Shown in pieces: positions 9,381 to 18,490 of a stretch of DNA of 64,000 bases. This DNA comes from Kiritimatiellia bacterium (GTDB lineage Bacteria; Verrucomicrobiota; Kiritimatiellia; RFP12; UBA1067): contig JAFWKK010000003.1 of the NCBI GenBank assembly GCA_017514235.1, positions 55,905 through 119,904 of the forward strand. Direction: 5' to 3'. The notes below the pieces were generated by a model. The model worked only from the letters and a program-made list of their open reading frames with translations. It made no database searches and was not told the DNA's origin. The position numbers were made by a program, and so were the translations under genes. How positions within the stretch are numbered: the first letter of the stretch is position 1; the number at the start of each line of letters is the position of its first letter.

Positions 9381-12125
9381 TTAAAAAATCACGATCACGG
9401 CACCAGGCCGAACGGCGGTCAGGTAACCGTCATCACCTACGCTGAGCGACCTGCCGTCGTCGGTGACGAATCGCCTCGGACGAGGCGCATGCGCCTTTGA
9501 CGTTCCGAAGCGAATCGCCCCTTCGACAAAGCCGGTTACGACAACCTTATTCGTCATCGCCCATGTCTCGGCGCTCGAATCCGCAAACGTCAACGTCGCA
9601 CCAGCACCGAGCGAAATGCCGCCGCCACGCTCCGTGATGGCGAGCGTTCCGCACACGTTCTCCGTGCCGGCCGCCGCCTCCAGCGTGCCACCCGCAAGCC
9701 GGAAGCCCTGCGCCGCATCGTCCGTTATATGGCTCGCGCCCAGCTTCCACGCACCACCGTAGATGTTGATCTTGTAGCCCGTCTGAAGCTGATGCTTGCC
9801 GCGTGCCTCCAGCGTGCCGGGACCGTACTTGCCGAGTTCAACCTTGTCGAAATCTGTTGAGCCGCCGGCCGAGACCTTGTCGCAGTAAATAAAATCCTTC
9901 AGCAGATAGAAGTCGCTGCCGTCATCGCCCGTCACATCGGCTACGTCGATCGGGAACTCCCCATAGGCATGATTCGTGTCGAGGAACATCACCGGCGAAT
10001 CGACATACGACGGCGACGTGCCGCGCACCAGCCAACGGCCGGCCTCGCTTGACCCTGCATTGCCCGCCCAGAACGGGATGTCGCTCTCAATACGCGCACC
10101 GTCGGCGAAGATCGTATTGTTCAGATACAGATAGCAGAGCGTGGTCTGCGGATAGTGCAGCCAGCTCGGCATCATCTCGCCGCCCAAAAGGTCGATGCGC
10201 TGGCCTTTCATGTAGGCCCACTTCGAACCCGAGGTGAGAACGCTCGGATAGGTGCGCAGAACGCCGCCGCGATGGACTCTAATCTGAACGGAATTGTTCT
10301 GTGAACTTTGGCCCGGCCCACTGCTTCCACTGCCCATGTTGAGCGTACCGCCCATGCGCACTTCGACGACGCCGTTCGTCGGAAGGCGGTTGGGGCCATT
10401 GACGTTGGCGAAGATACGTGTCCCGTCCGGTTTGCCCTCCACGACAAGACGTCCATTTCGCCAATTCGGATTATTGGCGTTGATCGACATGGAATACTCG
10501 CCCGGCCGCGAGAACTGGCAGACGAGATTGGAGATGGAAAACGGCTTGGGCACATATGTTTCAGGCTGACTATTGCGCGTATATAAGTTGTAGAATCCTT
10601 TCATGTTGACCGCATTCGGATCCTCGAAATCCATGCCGAAATAACCTTCACCTTTGTTGGCGCCTGACGCCATCGGCGTATAGCAGGCCAAATTTGTGAT
10701 TGCGCAAACGCTAAAGTTGAAAGAATCCGGCTTGTTCTGCATGAACCTGAGGATGGTGCAGCGGATCATGGTTGTATTGTTGGAACCCTGCATCTGAACG
10801 GTGGCATAGGACAGAGGACCGTTCGTGTAGAACCGCCAATGGCAGGGCGCGGCGGGATTGGCACGGCTTATCTCGTTGAGCGTCATTGACCCGCCGCACA
10901 TGATTGAAGGGCAGACGTTCGTCAAGTCGAAGATGGAATGGGAGAGGGCGAGATTTCCGTTGGCCGTCGCCGTATCGACGTGATTGGTTCGATAAGTCAA
11001 GTAGTTCTTGACGCGCCCCTCGTAGGGGTTCTCGTGCGGAAGCGTCTCCGCCACGACGCCGACAGTTCCGTTCCCCTTGATGGGCGTACCCTGCGAGCCA
11101 ACGTAATCGCCCATTTCCCAGAGACCCTCGACATCAACGGCACTGGTGTCGCCGCTGGCCGGATTGTAGCTGTTTATCCGCAACCGCCTCGCCCGTGCGT
11201 TCGCCGCGATCTTCAGGTCACCGCCGAAGGCGAATGTCCTCCCCGTATAATTCAAGCCAACGCTCGGCACATCGCGTCGGCGTATCGTCAGCTGTCCCAC
11301 GCCGTAGCCATACCCGGTCGATCCGGGAAGCTTGACTGATGTCTCGTAGAACCTTGGATTGACGGCTGGGTCGGGATCGGCAAGCCAGCGGGCGCGGAGA
11401 GCCTCCATATCATCCTGATAAATCGAGGTGTTGACGTATGTGATGCTGAATGTGCTGTTCGTGGGGATGTAGCCGGCCGTCGTCACGCGGGCGGCGATGT
11501 TCGCACCGTCCTGCTTCAGCTCGAGGCCGACATACTTCACCATGACGTCGAAGTTAGCAGACGGCTTGCTTGCCTTGTTATAGCATTGCAGCTGCGCGGT
11601 CATCGTCTTCACCCCATCAACCGTGTTCGTCTTCACCCAATATGGATACATCATCTGCGGATTGGAAAGACCGGAAATGCTGACTTTGCTGCTCCAGGTC
11701 TTGTTGTCGGACGAGACAAGCTCGATGTCGTCCAGATCGACATTCTCGAAGACTGTCGTCCAGACGTTGGTGTCTAAAAGGTTGTCGCCCCACCATTCCA
11801 TCGTCAACTGCGCAGAGGAGGTGTTGGTGACGAGGAGTCCGCTCGTGCCGGAGATCTTGTTGGAGATGACGAGGTCGCCAAGCCCCGCCGTCTCGATCGT
11901 CGCGTCCGTGCCGAAATTAATCTGATCGCCCTTGAGATAGATGGTATCGCCCTTCGCCGCGTGGGAGACGATCCTCGTCACCATATCACCATCGTAGGTG
12001 AAGGCCAGTTCGCCGCCCGTACCAAGCGTGGCCGGCTTGTCGCCCGCCGCGTATGCAAGCGTTTGATCCGCCGCCGCGCAGGAAAGTGCGCCAGCGATTG
12101 CTGTCACCAGAATCAACTGCTTCAT
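9381..12125 (-). CDS. Exported autotransporter-like beta-solenoid protein (914 aa)
   Basis: This is the closer-to-intact paralogue of the 904-residue protein. It starts at ATG 12125 behind GAAAGGA, with a clean signal peptide (MKQLILVTAIAGALSCAAA). The body is rich in short beta-strand repeats with Asn/Gly turns, as in surface solenoids. The C-terminal block (GAGATLTFADSSAETWA ... AIRFGTSKAHAPRP) matches the paralogue almost residue for residue. The extreme end reads VRPGAVIVIF and resembles the KPGSVLIIR end of the LamG protein at 19.8 kb. No autotransporter barrel of about 250 residues follows, so secretion must use another route. It is likely cotranscribed with the ceramidase-like gene 37 bp upstream. 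The function is unknown. Confidence 0.75.
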   Translation of the reverse strand: MKQLILVTAIAGALSCAAADQTLAYAAGDKPATLGTGGELAFTYDGDMVTRIVSHAAKGDTIYLKGDQINFGTDATIETAGLGDLVISNKISGTSGLLVTNTSSAQLTMEWWGDNLLDTNVWTTVFENVDLDDIELVSSDNKTWSSKVSISGLSNPQMMYPYWVKTNTVDGVKTMTAQLQCYNKASKPSANFDVMVKYVGLELKQDGANIAARVTTAGYIPTNSTFSITYVNTSIYQDDMEALRARWLADPDPAVNPRFYETSVKLPGSTGYGYGVGQLTIRRRDVPSVGLNYTGRTFAFGGDLKIAANARARRLRINSYNPASGDTSAVDVEGLWEMGDYVGSQGTPIKGNGTVGVVAETLPHENPYEGRVKNYLTYRTNHVDTATANGNLALSHSIFDLTNVCPSIMCGGSMTLNEISRANPAAPCHWRFYTNGPLSYATVQMQGSNNTTMIRCTILRFMQNKPDSFNFSVCAITNLACYTPMASGANKGEGYFGMDFEDPNAVNMKGFYNLYTRNSQPETYVPKPFSISNLVCQFSRPGEYSMSINANNPNWRNGRLVVEGKPDGTRIFANVNGPNRLPTNGVVEVRMGGTLNMGSGSSGPGQSSQNNSVQIRVHRGGVLRTYPSVLTSGSKWAYMKGQRIDLLGGEMMPSWLHYPQTTLCYLYLNNTIFADGARIESDIPFWAGNAGSSEAGRWLVRGTSPSYVDSPVMFLDTNHAYGEFPIDVADVTGDDGSDFYLLKDFIYCDKVSAGGSTDFDKVELGKYGPGTLEARGKHQLQTGYKINIYGGAWKLGASHITDDAAQGFRLAGGTLEAAAGTENVCGTLAITERGGGISLGAGATLTFADSSAETWAMTNKVVVTGFVEGAIRFGTSKAHAPRPRRFVTDDGRSLSVGDDGYLTAVRPGAVIVIF

Positions 12126-12162
12126 GTTCGTTCCTTTCGCTTGTTAAATGGTTTAGGGCGCA

Positions 12163-13569
12163 TCACAAACTCTTGCCGGCGTCGAACAGCCGGCGGAGCT
12201 GCTCCAGATGGCCGTTGACGATCGCCTGCTCCAGCCCAGGCACGAAGAGCGATCCCTGCGTCTCGTAGCCCTCTTCGCGCAGCGCCTCATCCGTAGGCAG
12301 ATAGCCGAAGTTGCCGTTGACGATGCAAGCGGGCACCGTCATCGTGAACGGCGACTTCGCCTTGAGCGTCGTGCCGTAGGCCGTGAACGGTTCGCCCGGG
12401 AAGCCCACGAACGCCAGCGTCTCGCCCACCGTGACCGCCGAGAGCGGGAAATCGAAGAAGTCTGGCCCATCCTTGAGGTTGATCTTGCGCGTTGCGGCGG
12501 CCATGTTGGTAGTACGCATCATTCCAGTGCCTGGCACCTCCGACTGCTTGCCGGCTTTGATGAGGTCGACGATGCGCTGCGCCTCGGGAATCTCCTCCGG
12601 CGACGGACGGTGAGACTTCACCTTCGCCCGCGCCACGCCAAACCCGACCTTGCCGGCGGGAACAGGTTCACAAACGTCCCAGAGGCCGATCGTCGCCCCG
12701 GCCACCACGCGTCCCATGTGGCGGTAGATGATGCTGCGGTCTTTCGCCACGTCCTTACGGGTGAGATCGACGCACACATGGTTGGAATCACCCTGTGCGC
12801 CATTGACGAAGATGCATTTCACGCCGTCCAGAACACGCTCGACCGTCTCGCGCACCACGCGCGGCCAGTCGGCGCTGATCTTGTTGCCGCCGATGGTGTC
12901 GGGATGGCACTGGAAGTTGACGATGGCGATGGCGTCGCGCCCTTCGCGGTCGATGCGCACAAGCTGCACCATCTCGTCAGGCGTCCCGATGGGAGCGACG
13001 ATGTCTTTGTTGCCTCGCCCGGGGTTCGTGCGGCAGGAGCCGTCCTTCATGCGGTAGCGGCGGATGAAGGAGATGTTCTTGGCCTCGCCGCGCGCGATGG
13101 AGAGCTTAGCCGGCGTCAGGTCGGCAAGCGCGAGCTTCACGGCGTCCTTCAGGCGTTCGCCCACGAATCGCTCGTACGTGCTGGCCTTGGCGAAGGAGTC
13201 GAACGTCGTTCCGTAGTAGCTCAAGCCCACATGCGGCCCCGTGTGCGTATGAGTGCAGGCTATGAACACAGCCTCCGGCGGAAGCCCGGCTGCTGCGGCG
13301 GCGTTCTTGCGGAAAAGGTCGAAGTACGCGCGAAGGTTGATTACGTCGGCGGAGATGACGACCGCCTTGTTGGTGCCATCCGAAAACGCGACAGCATTGA
13401 TGTCGAGCGGGTCAATGATCCCGTCCGACACGCGCTTCCTCGGATAGCCGGAAAGCTCAGTTCCAATCGGCGGCGTCATGTCGACGCGGGAAAAGCCCGC
13501 CTTGAATTCAGCGTGAAGGACAAGGCCTGCGCTCGCGGCTGCCACTGCAAGCAATATTTTTGTTTTCAT
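12163..13569 (-). CDS. Secreted neutral/alkaline ceramidase-like hydrolase
   Basis: A 468-residue protein with signal peptide (MKTKILLAVAAASAGLVLHA). The region after it (GFSRVDMTPPIGTELSGY) and the metal-binding block AVFIACTHTHTGPHVGLS match the N-terminal domain of neutral/alkaline non-lysosomal ceramidases. Those are zinc amidases that cut the N-acyl bond of ceramides. It is shorter than classical neutral ceramidases (about 650-750 residues) and lacks their C-terminal domain, as in many PVC and Planctomycetes homologues annotated only at family level. The natural substrate could be another N-acylated lipid or sugar. It sits between the solenoid gene and a TIM-barrel glycosidase-like gene. 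Confidence 0.8.
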   Translation of the reverse strand: MKTKILLAVAAASAGLVLHAEFKAGFSRVDMTPPIGTELSGYPRKRVSDGIIDPLDINAVAFSDGTNKAVVISADVINLRAYFDLFRKNAAAAAGLPPEAVFIACTHTHTGPHVGLSYYGTTFDSFAKASTYERFVGERLKDAVKLALADLTPAKLSIARGEAKNISFIRRYRMKDGSCRTNPGRGNKDIVAPIGTPDEMVQLVRIDREGRDAIAIVNFQCHPDTIGGNKISADWPRVVRETVERVLDGVKCIFVNGAQGDSNHVCVDLTRKDVAKDRSIIYRHMGRVVAGATIGLWDVCEPVPAGKVGFGVARAKVKSHRPSPEEIPEAQRIVDLIKAGKQSEVPGTGMMRTTNMAAATRKINLKDGPDFFDFPLSAVTVGETLAFVGFPGEPFTAYGTTLKAKSPFTMTVPACIVNGNFGYLPTDEALREEGYETQGSLFVPGLEQAIVNGHLEQLRRLFDAGKSL

Positions 13570-13653
13570 TTCAACTGTTCCTTTCGTCTGTCAGAGGATT
13601 CCAAGATGCTATAATGAGTCACGCCGCTCCTTCAACGCGTCATCCACCGGACG

Positions 13654-14973
13654 CTACGGCAGACGCAACAGAACGCCGCCGCCGCGCTGAAGCGCGAGGT
13701 CGAACTCCGTGCCTGCAGGCGACCATGTGCCGACACGCGGATCGAACCGTTCGGCGGCGGACGGCGCCTTGACATGAATCGTGCGGTCCTTCCTGTAGTC
13801 GCAGTTCACGACCATCAGGTGCGTGGGCTTGCCGGGAGTGTCGAAGCGCGTGACGAGCGTGGTATCAGTCAGTTCCTGAAGCGGCTGCAGCTCCGCGTAC
13901 GGCGTCTCGGGAGCAAGCTTCAAGAGCGCCTGGTCGCCGTATGGCGTGGTGCCCGGCGCGTGAAGCCCCTGAAAGTACGCGCCCGTGAAGTTGAGCGGCG
14001 AAAGCACCGATGCAAATGCGACAAAGTCTCGGTTGATCGACTTAACCCCCTCGTACTTCTCGCCGACCGTGCCGTCAAGCGCGGCAATCGTGCCGTCGTG
14101 CCCCTTGCGGCAATATACGTAATAGTAGAAGCCGTGAGCTCCGTACGCCGCCGTCGAATGGACGAGGTAGCGCATCTCGTCGACCGTCGGAATGCGCGGC
14201 GACTTTGGCGAAGCCAGATGCCCCGGCACCCACGTGCAGGCCTGAAGCCCGTTCCAGAACGGCACCCGGCGTGCGCTGGCGCTCTGGCGGATTATGCCGA
14301 GGTTCAGGAAGTAGTTCGAGGCGTCGCCGTTGCTCTTGAGCTGGTAATGGTCGTAGGTGATCAGCTCCGGACGGTAGATTTCGCCGAAGAGCCTCACATG
14401 CTCCCAATACGATGCAATGATGTCATTCGAAAAGCCAAGCCTCTTCTCCTCTCCTTCCTTGCCGCCCACGCCCAGCTGCTTGTGGTTGGCGTACGTCGGA
14501 AGCAGGTTGAACCAGCTCGCATGGTCGGGGTCAAGGCTGTGGATGTACTCCTTCACGCGCGCCAGCTGCGCGAACAGCTCCGCCGGCGCCTCGTCATAGT
14601 GTTCGTAGATGTAGAGCGCGGGGTGGTTCTTCACGCGGGCGATGCGCTCTGCAAGCGCCGCCTTCTGCGCCGGGTCGTCCAGATCGACCTTGGCCCACTC
14701 GGTAGTAGAATCAACGCTGTAGATGACACGCAGCCCATATTTAGCAGCAATGTCCAGCTCTTCCGGACGGCTTGCCCAAACGGTGTTGAAGCCGCCTTCC
14801 TTCAGCTGCTTGGCCCAGGCGTCGGTGAGGGCCTGCTCCTGTCCGGGGCACCCCGGGCCGAACCAGTAGGTCGTAACCGGATCACCAGGTTCCCACGCTG
14901 CGGAAGCAACCCCTGCAAGGAGCCCGCCGGCCAGAATCACAAGCGATTTCTTGGCATTCATAATGATGTTCAT
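13654..14973 (-). CDS. Secreted TIM-barrel glycoside hydrolase-like protein
   Basis: A 439-residue exported protein starting at ATG 14973 with GGGAAGA upstream and a signal peptide ending near ASA. The sequence has the feel of a (beta/alpha)8 glycosidase: a NTVWASRPEELDIAAKYGLRVI strand, HPALYIYEHYDEAPAEL, ITYDHYQLKSNGDASNYF, and a C-terminal beta domain with THLMVVNCDYRKDRTIHV. It resembles GH42/GH2-like or DUF4434-type barrels, but I cannot place it in a numbered family. Acidic candidates E/D in YEHYDE and TYDHY could be catalytic. Substrate unknown. Confidence 0.55.
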   Translation of the reverse strand: MNIIMNAKKSLVILAGGLLAGVASAAWEPGDPVTTYWFGPGCPGQEQALTDAWAKQLKEGGFNTVWASRPEELDIAAKYGLRVIYSVDSTTEWAKVDLDDPAQKAALAERIARVKNHPALYIYEHYDEAPAELFAQLARVKEYIHSLDPDHASWFNLLPTYANHKQLGVGGKEGEEKRLGFSNDIIASYWEHVRLFGEIYRPELITYDHYQLKSNGDASNYFLNLGIIRQSASARRVPFWNGLQACTWVPGHLASPKSPRIPTVDEMRYLVHSTAAYGAHGFYYYVYCRKGHDGTIAALDGTVGEKYEGVKSINRDFVAFASVLSPLNFTGAYFQGLHAPGTTPYGDQALLKLAPETPYAELQPLQELTDTTLVTRFDTPGKPTHLMVVNCDYRKDRTIHVKAPSAAERFDPRVGTWSPAGTEFDLALQRGGGVLLRLP

Positions 14974-15058
14974 TTTTTTGGTCTTCCCTAGTGTGTAAAC
15001 ATGCGAAATTCTTTGGAGTTAGTGTTGCACAAGGCGTCTTCACCGTTCGATAGCCTTG

Positions 15059-15268
15059 TCAAATACGCCATAACGGGTAATGGAAGGAGAAGTAGAGCGC
15101 GTTCGAACTTACGCACATTCCCTGAACGTGTCCGCACCACGTCTTGCCGATCCATTCCTTCGCCGCACCCTCCGCCGTGACGATTGGGCACCAGTTCGGC
15201 ACCTTCCACTCCGCCGCCGGAAGGTTCACGGCTGCCGCAATCGCAAACACCAGACAACTACGCTTCAT
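15059..15268 (-). pseudogene. Truncated secreted protein (69 codons), propeller-type N-terminus
   Basis: A short frame with a strong ribosome site (GAGGAGA) and a signal peptide (MKRSCLVFAIAAAVNLPAA). After about 40 more residues it reads HVQGMCVSSNALYFSF and then stops. The same HVQG-(M/I)-C-x-S-x-x-A-(I/L)-Y motif starts the propeller of the 1479-residue protein at 0.5 kb. I therefore read this as the surviving 5' end of a propeller-protein gene rather than a complete small protein. It has its own promoter (15301-15330), so it may still be transcribed. Confidence 0.55.
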
Positions 15269-15300
15269 TACTTCTCCTCGTGTCATTGCATCCTTAGGCT

Positions 15301-15330
15301 ATTTTACCATAACCCGCCTTGGCTTTTCAA
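15301..15330 (-). promoter_or_regulatory. Sigma70-like promoter before the truncated propeller gene
   Basis: On the minus strand, TTGAAA (15325-15330), an 18-nt spacer ending in TGG, and TAAAAT (15301-15306). The start codon follows 32 nt downstream with GAGGAGA between, a normal leader length. Confidence 0.5.
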
Positions 15331-15382
15331 GCGGCGGGCAAGGCGCAGGGCAGCTCGAAACTGTCTTGAAACTGTCTCGCGC

Positions 15383-16897
15383 TTACCCGCCGAACGCGGC
15401 CGAAAGCGGCGCGCTCTTCTGCCCCAGCGAAGAGATGGCACGGACCTCTATCTTGAACGGCGCCGGAGGCAGCTGGTCGAGGCAGACGGTAACGGTCTCG
15501 CCCTTCTCCGACCAGTAGTCCTCGTCAGGCTTGTAGACGTTAGCTGCAAGCAAGCGCTTCACTACAGCCTTGCCGCTTGCGGGAACGAACGCAGCCTCGT
15601 AAGAGAACGGACGCGTAGCGCGCACGGCGTCGGCCTGCGGAAAGTCAAGGCGCACGGCGGCCTTCTTCTCCGACGGCACAATCTTCTTCACGCCGTCTAC
15701 CTTCGCCTTGCCGCCACGGTTCGTAGCCTCCGTCTTCGTTACGGCGAGCTTCGCGCCGGGGGCGAACGCCGGAGGCTTTTCCTTAGCGCGGCGAGGCTCG
15801 AACGCGAACGGCTGCGACTTCGCGACGGGCAGCGGCACAACCCAGTCGCCGCCAAGCGTCTTGTCGGTGGAGAAGTCGCGGCGCGTGAACGCGATGCAGT
15901 CGTTGAAAACGCGCACCAGCATTCCCTGCCGGCTCGTCTCGGGCATCGGGCGCGTAGCCTTGAACGCGTTCTGCCCGCCCCACCCGTTCTCATAGCCGGA
16001 GTCCGGGTGCAGCTCGTCGCCGGGCGACGCACAGGCGCGCAGCGACGCCGTGCCGAGCGACGTGAAGCCACCCTGCCAGATCGACCGCTCGTCCGTAAGG
16101 CTGTAGTGCGAATGGCCGGAGAACGCAACGGCGTTCGGGAACGCCTTTAGCGCGGCGGTCGTCTCGCCGGAGTCGTGTCCCCACGCCCACGCGCCGTAGA
16201 CGGTGTTCTGCAGGTGCGCGTGCTGGCAGTAGAAGAACGGCCTGGACGGATCGAGCGCAGCGCCATTCGCGGCGAACCACCCGCCTACGTGACGGAACGC
16301 CGTCTCGCACTTCGGGTGGCAAGGCTCGTTCTGCCAGTGTGCGCCGACGAATGAGTAGCCCTTCACGTCCTTCCGGAAAACCGGCTCGTAAGGCTCCTGC
16401 ATGATGCGCTCCCAGCAGCCCTTCAGGTCGCTGCACAGCAGGTTGCGCTTCCGCTCCGCCTCGTCCGGGAAGAGCTTTTTCACGAACACTCCGCCGTCAT
16501 AGGTATAGGCGTCCCAATCGTGGTTGCCGGTGATGAAAACGCGCTCGACATGCCGCCCGTCCGGCGCCTTCGAATCCGGGAAAACCTTCCACCATGCCGC
16601 GGCGACTGCTTCAAGCTCCGCGACAAGCCCAGTGTCGGCAAGGTCGCCCGCGACCATGACGGCATCGACCTTACGGTCGCGGAACCACTCGAGCGCATGG
16701 ATGAACGCGCTGCAGTCGTGACTCGGGCGCATCCCCTTGCCGTCGGGCGCGATCCTGATGTGAATGTCGCTCACGGCGCCGAACGTCATGTTGGGCTTGC
16801 GCTCCGGCGCATACGCCGCCGACAGCCGCAGCATCGGCATCGCACCGAACGCCGTCGCCCCGCAGATGAATCCCCGTCTAGACAGTTGCATTCCCAT
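15383..16897 (-). CDS. Tat-exported calcineurin-like metallophosphoesterase (copy 2)
   Basis: A 504-residue phosphoesterase paralogous to those at 5.0 and 52.0 kb. The ATG at 16897 has GGGAAG seven bases upstream and gives the Tat signal MGMQLSRRGFICGATAFG. Upstream in-frame ATGs would overlap the PHP gene. The metal ligands are in SDIHIR, GDLADTG, GNHDWDA, CQHAHLQ and SGHSHYS. The C-terminal beta domain is present but diverged and lacks the NCFGVCG end of the other two copies. It lies 31 bp after a Tat-exported PHP phosphoesterase, so the two probably form one transcript and act together outside the cytoplasm on phosphorylated substrates. Confidence 0.85.
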   Translation of the reverse strand: MGMQLSRRGFICGATAFGAMPMLRLSAAYAPERKPNMTFGAVSDIHIRIAPDGKGMRPSHDCSAFIHALEWFRDRKVDAVMVAGDLADTGLVAELEAVAAAWWKVFPDSKAPDGRHVERVFITGNHDWDAYTYDGGVFVKKLFPDEAERKRNLLCSDLKGCWERIMQEPYEPVFRKDVKGYSFVGAHWQNEPCHPKCETAFRHVGGWFAANGAALDPSRPFFYCQHAHLQNTVYGAWAWGHDSGETTAALKAFPNAVAFSGHSHYSLTDERSIWQGGFTSLGTASLRACASPGDELHPDSGYENGWGGQNAFKATRPMPETSRQGMLVRVFNDCIAFTRRDFSTDKTLGGDWVVPLPVAKSQPFAFEPRRAKEKPPAFAPGAKLAVTKTEATNRGGKAKVDGVKKIVPSEKKAAVRLDFPQADAVRATRPFSYEAAFVPASGKAVVKRLLAANVYKPDEDYWSEKGETVTVCLDQLPPAPFKIEVRAISSLGQKSAPLSAAFGG

Positions 16898-16928
16898 TAC
16901 TCGCTTCCCGCGCAGCGGCATTGGTCTC

Positions 16929-18365
16929 TTACACAGATGGGTTGGCGTATGGCTGGGTCCAAGCGACATGCACCCCCTGCGGATGCAGGGCTGCCGTGCA
17001 GAGCGTCGCGCCGCACTCCTCGATGCGCGCCCGCACGTAGAGGTCGTCGTCGGCCAGCGTGTACGAAGCTCGGACCGGCTCGCCGGGGCGGAACCTGACA
17101 GTCTTGACTACCTTGCCGATCTTCTCGTCGTAGACGTTTATCGCGCGCTGGAACTTCATGGAATCCTTGTGCTGCTCAGGGCGCACGGTCACCGTGCCGA
17201 CGGGCTTGTCGGCGAAGTCGCGCTTGGTGACGATGAAACGGACAGTGCGCACCGAGAGCCCCGCCGGGGCGGACACGGCAAGCGATCCGGCAGACGGATC
17301 GAACGAGACGTCATCCGGCTCGAGGCCCTCGCACGTCACGAAATCGCCCGCGTTCATCGCCGCGATTAGCGACGCGGCATCGAGCGATTCGGCCCGCACG
17401 AGCGACCAGGCGTTGCCCGGCATCAGCATTTCGCAAGGCTCGCCGCGATAGCGATGCGTGTCGTCCGTGCCGATGCCGTAGAGAAGCGGCTGCCCCCTGC
17501 GCATGCGGAAGGCGTTCGCGACGTCCCAGAGGCGGTCGGTGTCGAATCCGTCGTCGGGGAGGCCTTCGCCGGACTTGAACGGAGACCCGTTGTTGCAGAC
17601 CTCGAAGAAGCGGACAGACGGATTCTCTATGATCGATTCTGGGCCGACATCATACCACCTCCAGATGGGATGGTTCAGTATGAAGAGGTGCGGCCTGCCC
17701 ATGGCCTTGGCGAGCTCGGCCGTCTCCTTCGCATGGCTGCCGAGGAACGCGCCCAGGGGGATGTCCCTGACGGAGCGCTTGAATCCGGGCGCGACATAGG
17801 ACGGAAGAAGCTGCGGCAGGTTCACGTAGTTCATGTGAAGCTGATGGATGCGCCCGTCGGCATATTCCACGCTCCGCGTCGCCTCGACGTCCGGCAGCAG
17901 CAGGAACTTGCCCGGCTCGTTGAACCGCGCCGAGAGTTCGTCGAACGTGCTTAGCCGCGCCTCTAGCCTGCCGCCAGCCCCGGTCCTCGTCTTTGCGTCC
18001 GGGAAAGCCGTAAGGTAATCGTCGAAGTACCGCTGCTTAGCCGTGAAGACATAACGGCGCGTAGGTTTCTTCGACCATTCCGGCGTGAAGCCCGACTCCA
18101 TGTCGCCGACCGCCGCGATCCAGCTGTCGGGATCGTCCTGCAACATGTTGTGGTCGCTGAGGCCGAGGAAGTTGTAGCCGCGGCTCTTGTACCAGGCCAC
18201 CGCCTCTTCCGGGAACGCCTTGCCGTCGGACCAGAAAGTGTGAGTGTGCAGGTTTCCCTTGTACCAGCGTTTCTTGGCGCAAGCCGAACGCATGCCGAGG
18301 GTTTCGCACCCCGAGAGCGCCGCGAGCGCCGCCGCGCCGCCGATGAATTCTCTTCTTGTTTTCAT
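16929..18365 (-). CDS. Tat-exported PHP-domain phosphoesterase, likely lipoprotein
   Basis: A 478-residue protein starting at ATG 18365 with AAGGAC upstream. The signal MKTRREFIGGAAALAALSGC combines a twin-arginine motif with a lipobox (LSGC), so it is probably a Tat lipoprotein. The PHP metal site is visible: NLHTHTFWSDG, then GLSDHNML. Later His/Asp residues in ILNHPIWRW and GIGTDDTHRY complete the pattern of PolX/HisJ-like phosphoesterases. The C-terminal about 130 residues are beta-rich. It heads a two-gene unit with the phosphoesterase downstream, driven by a promoter at 18386-18414. Confidence 0.8.
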   Translation of the reverse strand: MKTRREFIGGAAALAALSGCETLGMRSACAKKRWYKGNLHTHTFWSDGKAFPEEAVAWYKSRGYNFLGLSDHNMLQDDPDSWIAAVGDMESGFTPEWSKKPTRRYVFTAKQRYFDDYLTAFPDAKTRTGAGGRLEARLSTFDELSARFNEPGKFLLLPDVEATRSVEYADGRIHQLHMNYVNLPQLLPSYVAPGFKRSVRDIPLGAFLGSHAKETAELAKAMGRPHLFILNHPIWRWYDVGPESIIENPSVRFFEVCNNGSPFKSGEGLPDDGFDTDRLWDVANAFRMRRGQPLLYGIGTDDTHRYRGEPCEMLMPGNAWSLVRAESLDAASLIAAMNAGDFVTCEGLEPDDVSFDPSAGSLAVSAPAGLSVRTVRFIVTKRDFADKPVGTVTVRPEQHKDSMKFQRAINVYDEKIGKVVKTVRFRPGEPVRASYTLADDDLYVRARIEECGATLCTAALHPQGVHVAWTQPYANPSV

Positions 18366-18385
18366 GCCATTGTCCTTTTTGTCAT

Positions 18386-18414
18386 ATTCTATCAAAACCG
18401 CAGATGAGGTTCAA
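18386..18414 (-). promoter_or_regulatory. Sigma70-like promoter of the PHP gene
   Basis: On the minus strand, TTGAAC (18409-18414), a 17-nt spacer, and TAGAAT (18386-18391). The ATG is about 20 nt downstream, with AAGGAC between. Confidence 0.5.
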
Positions 18415-18490
18415 CGCCGTTAGGTCATGTCGCGGCGGGAACTGGCAGCGACGCCGCCGCAAAAGGCTTTCGCTTTTTTCGCCTGGACGG

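Noticed and set aside
12208-13614. 468-codon plus-strand frame opposite the ceramidase-like gene
   Set aside because: It mirrors the real gene, has Arg/His/Leu-rich shadow composition, no signal or motif, and the minus-strand product is clearly conserved.
13600-13625. Plus-strand TATAAT near 13611 as a promoter
   Set aside because: No plus-strand gene follows; it lies in a short gap between two minus-strand genes.
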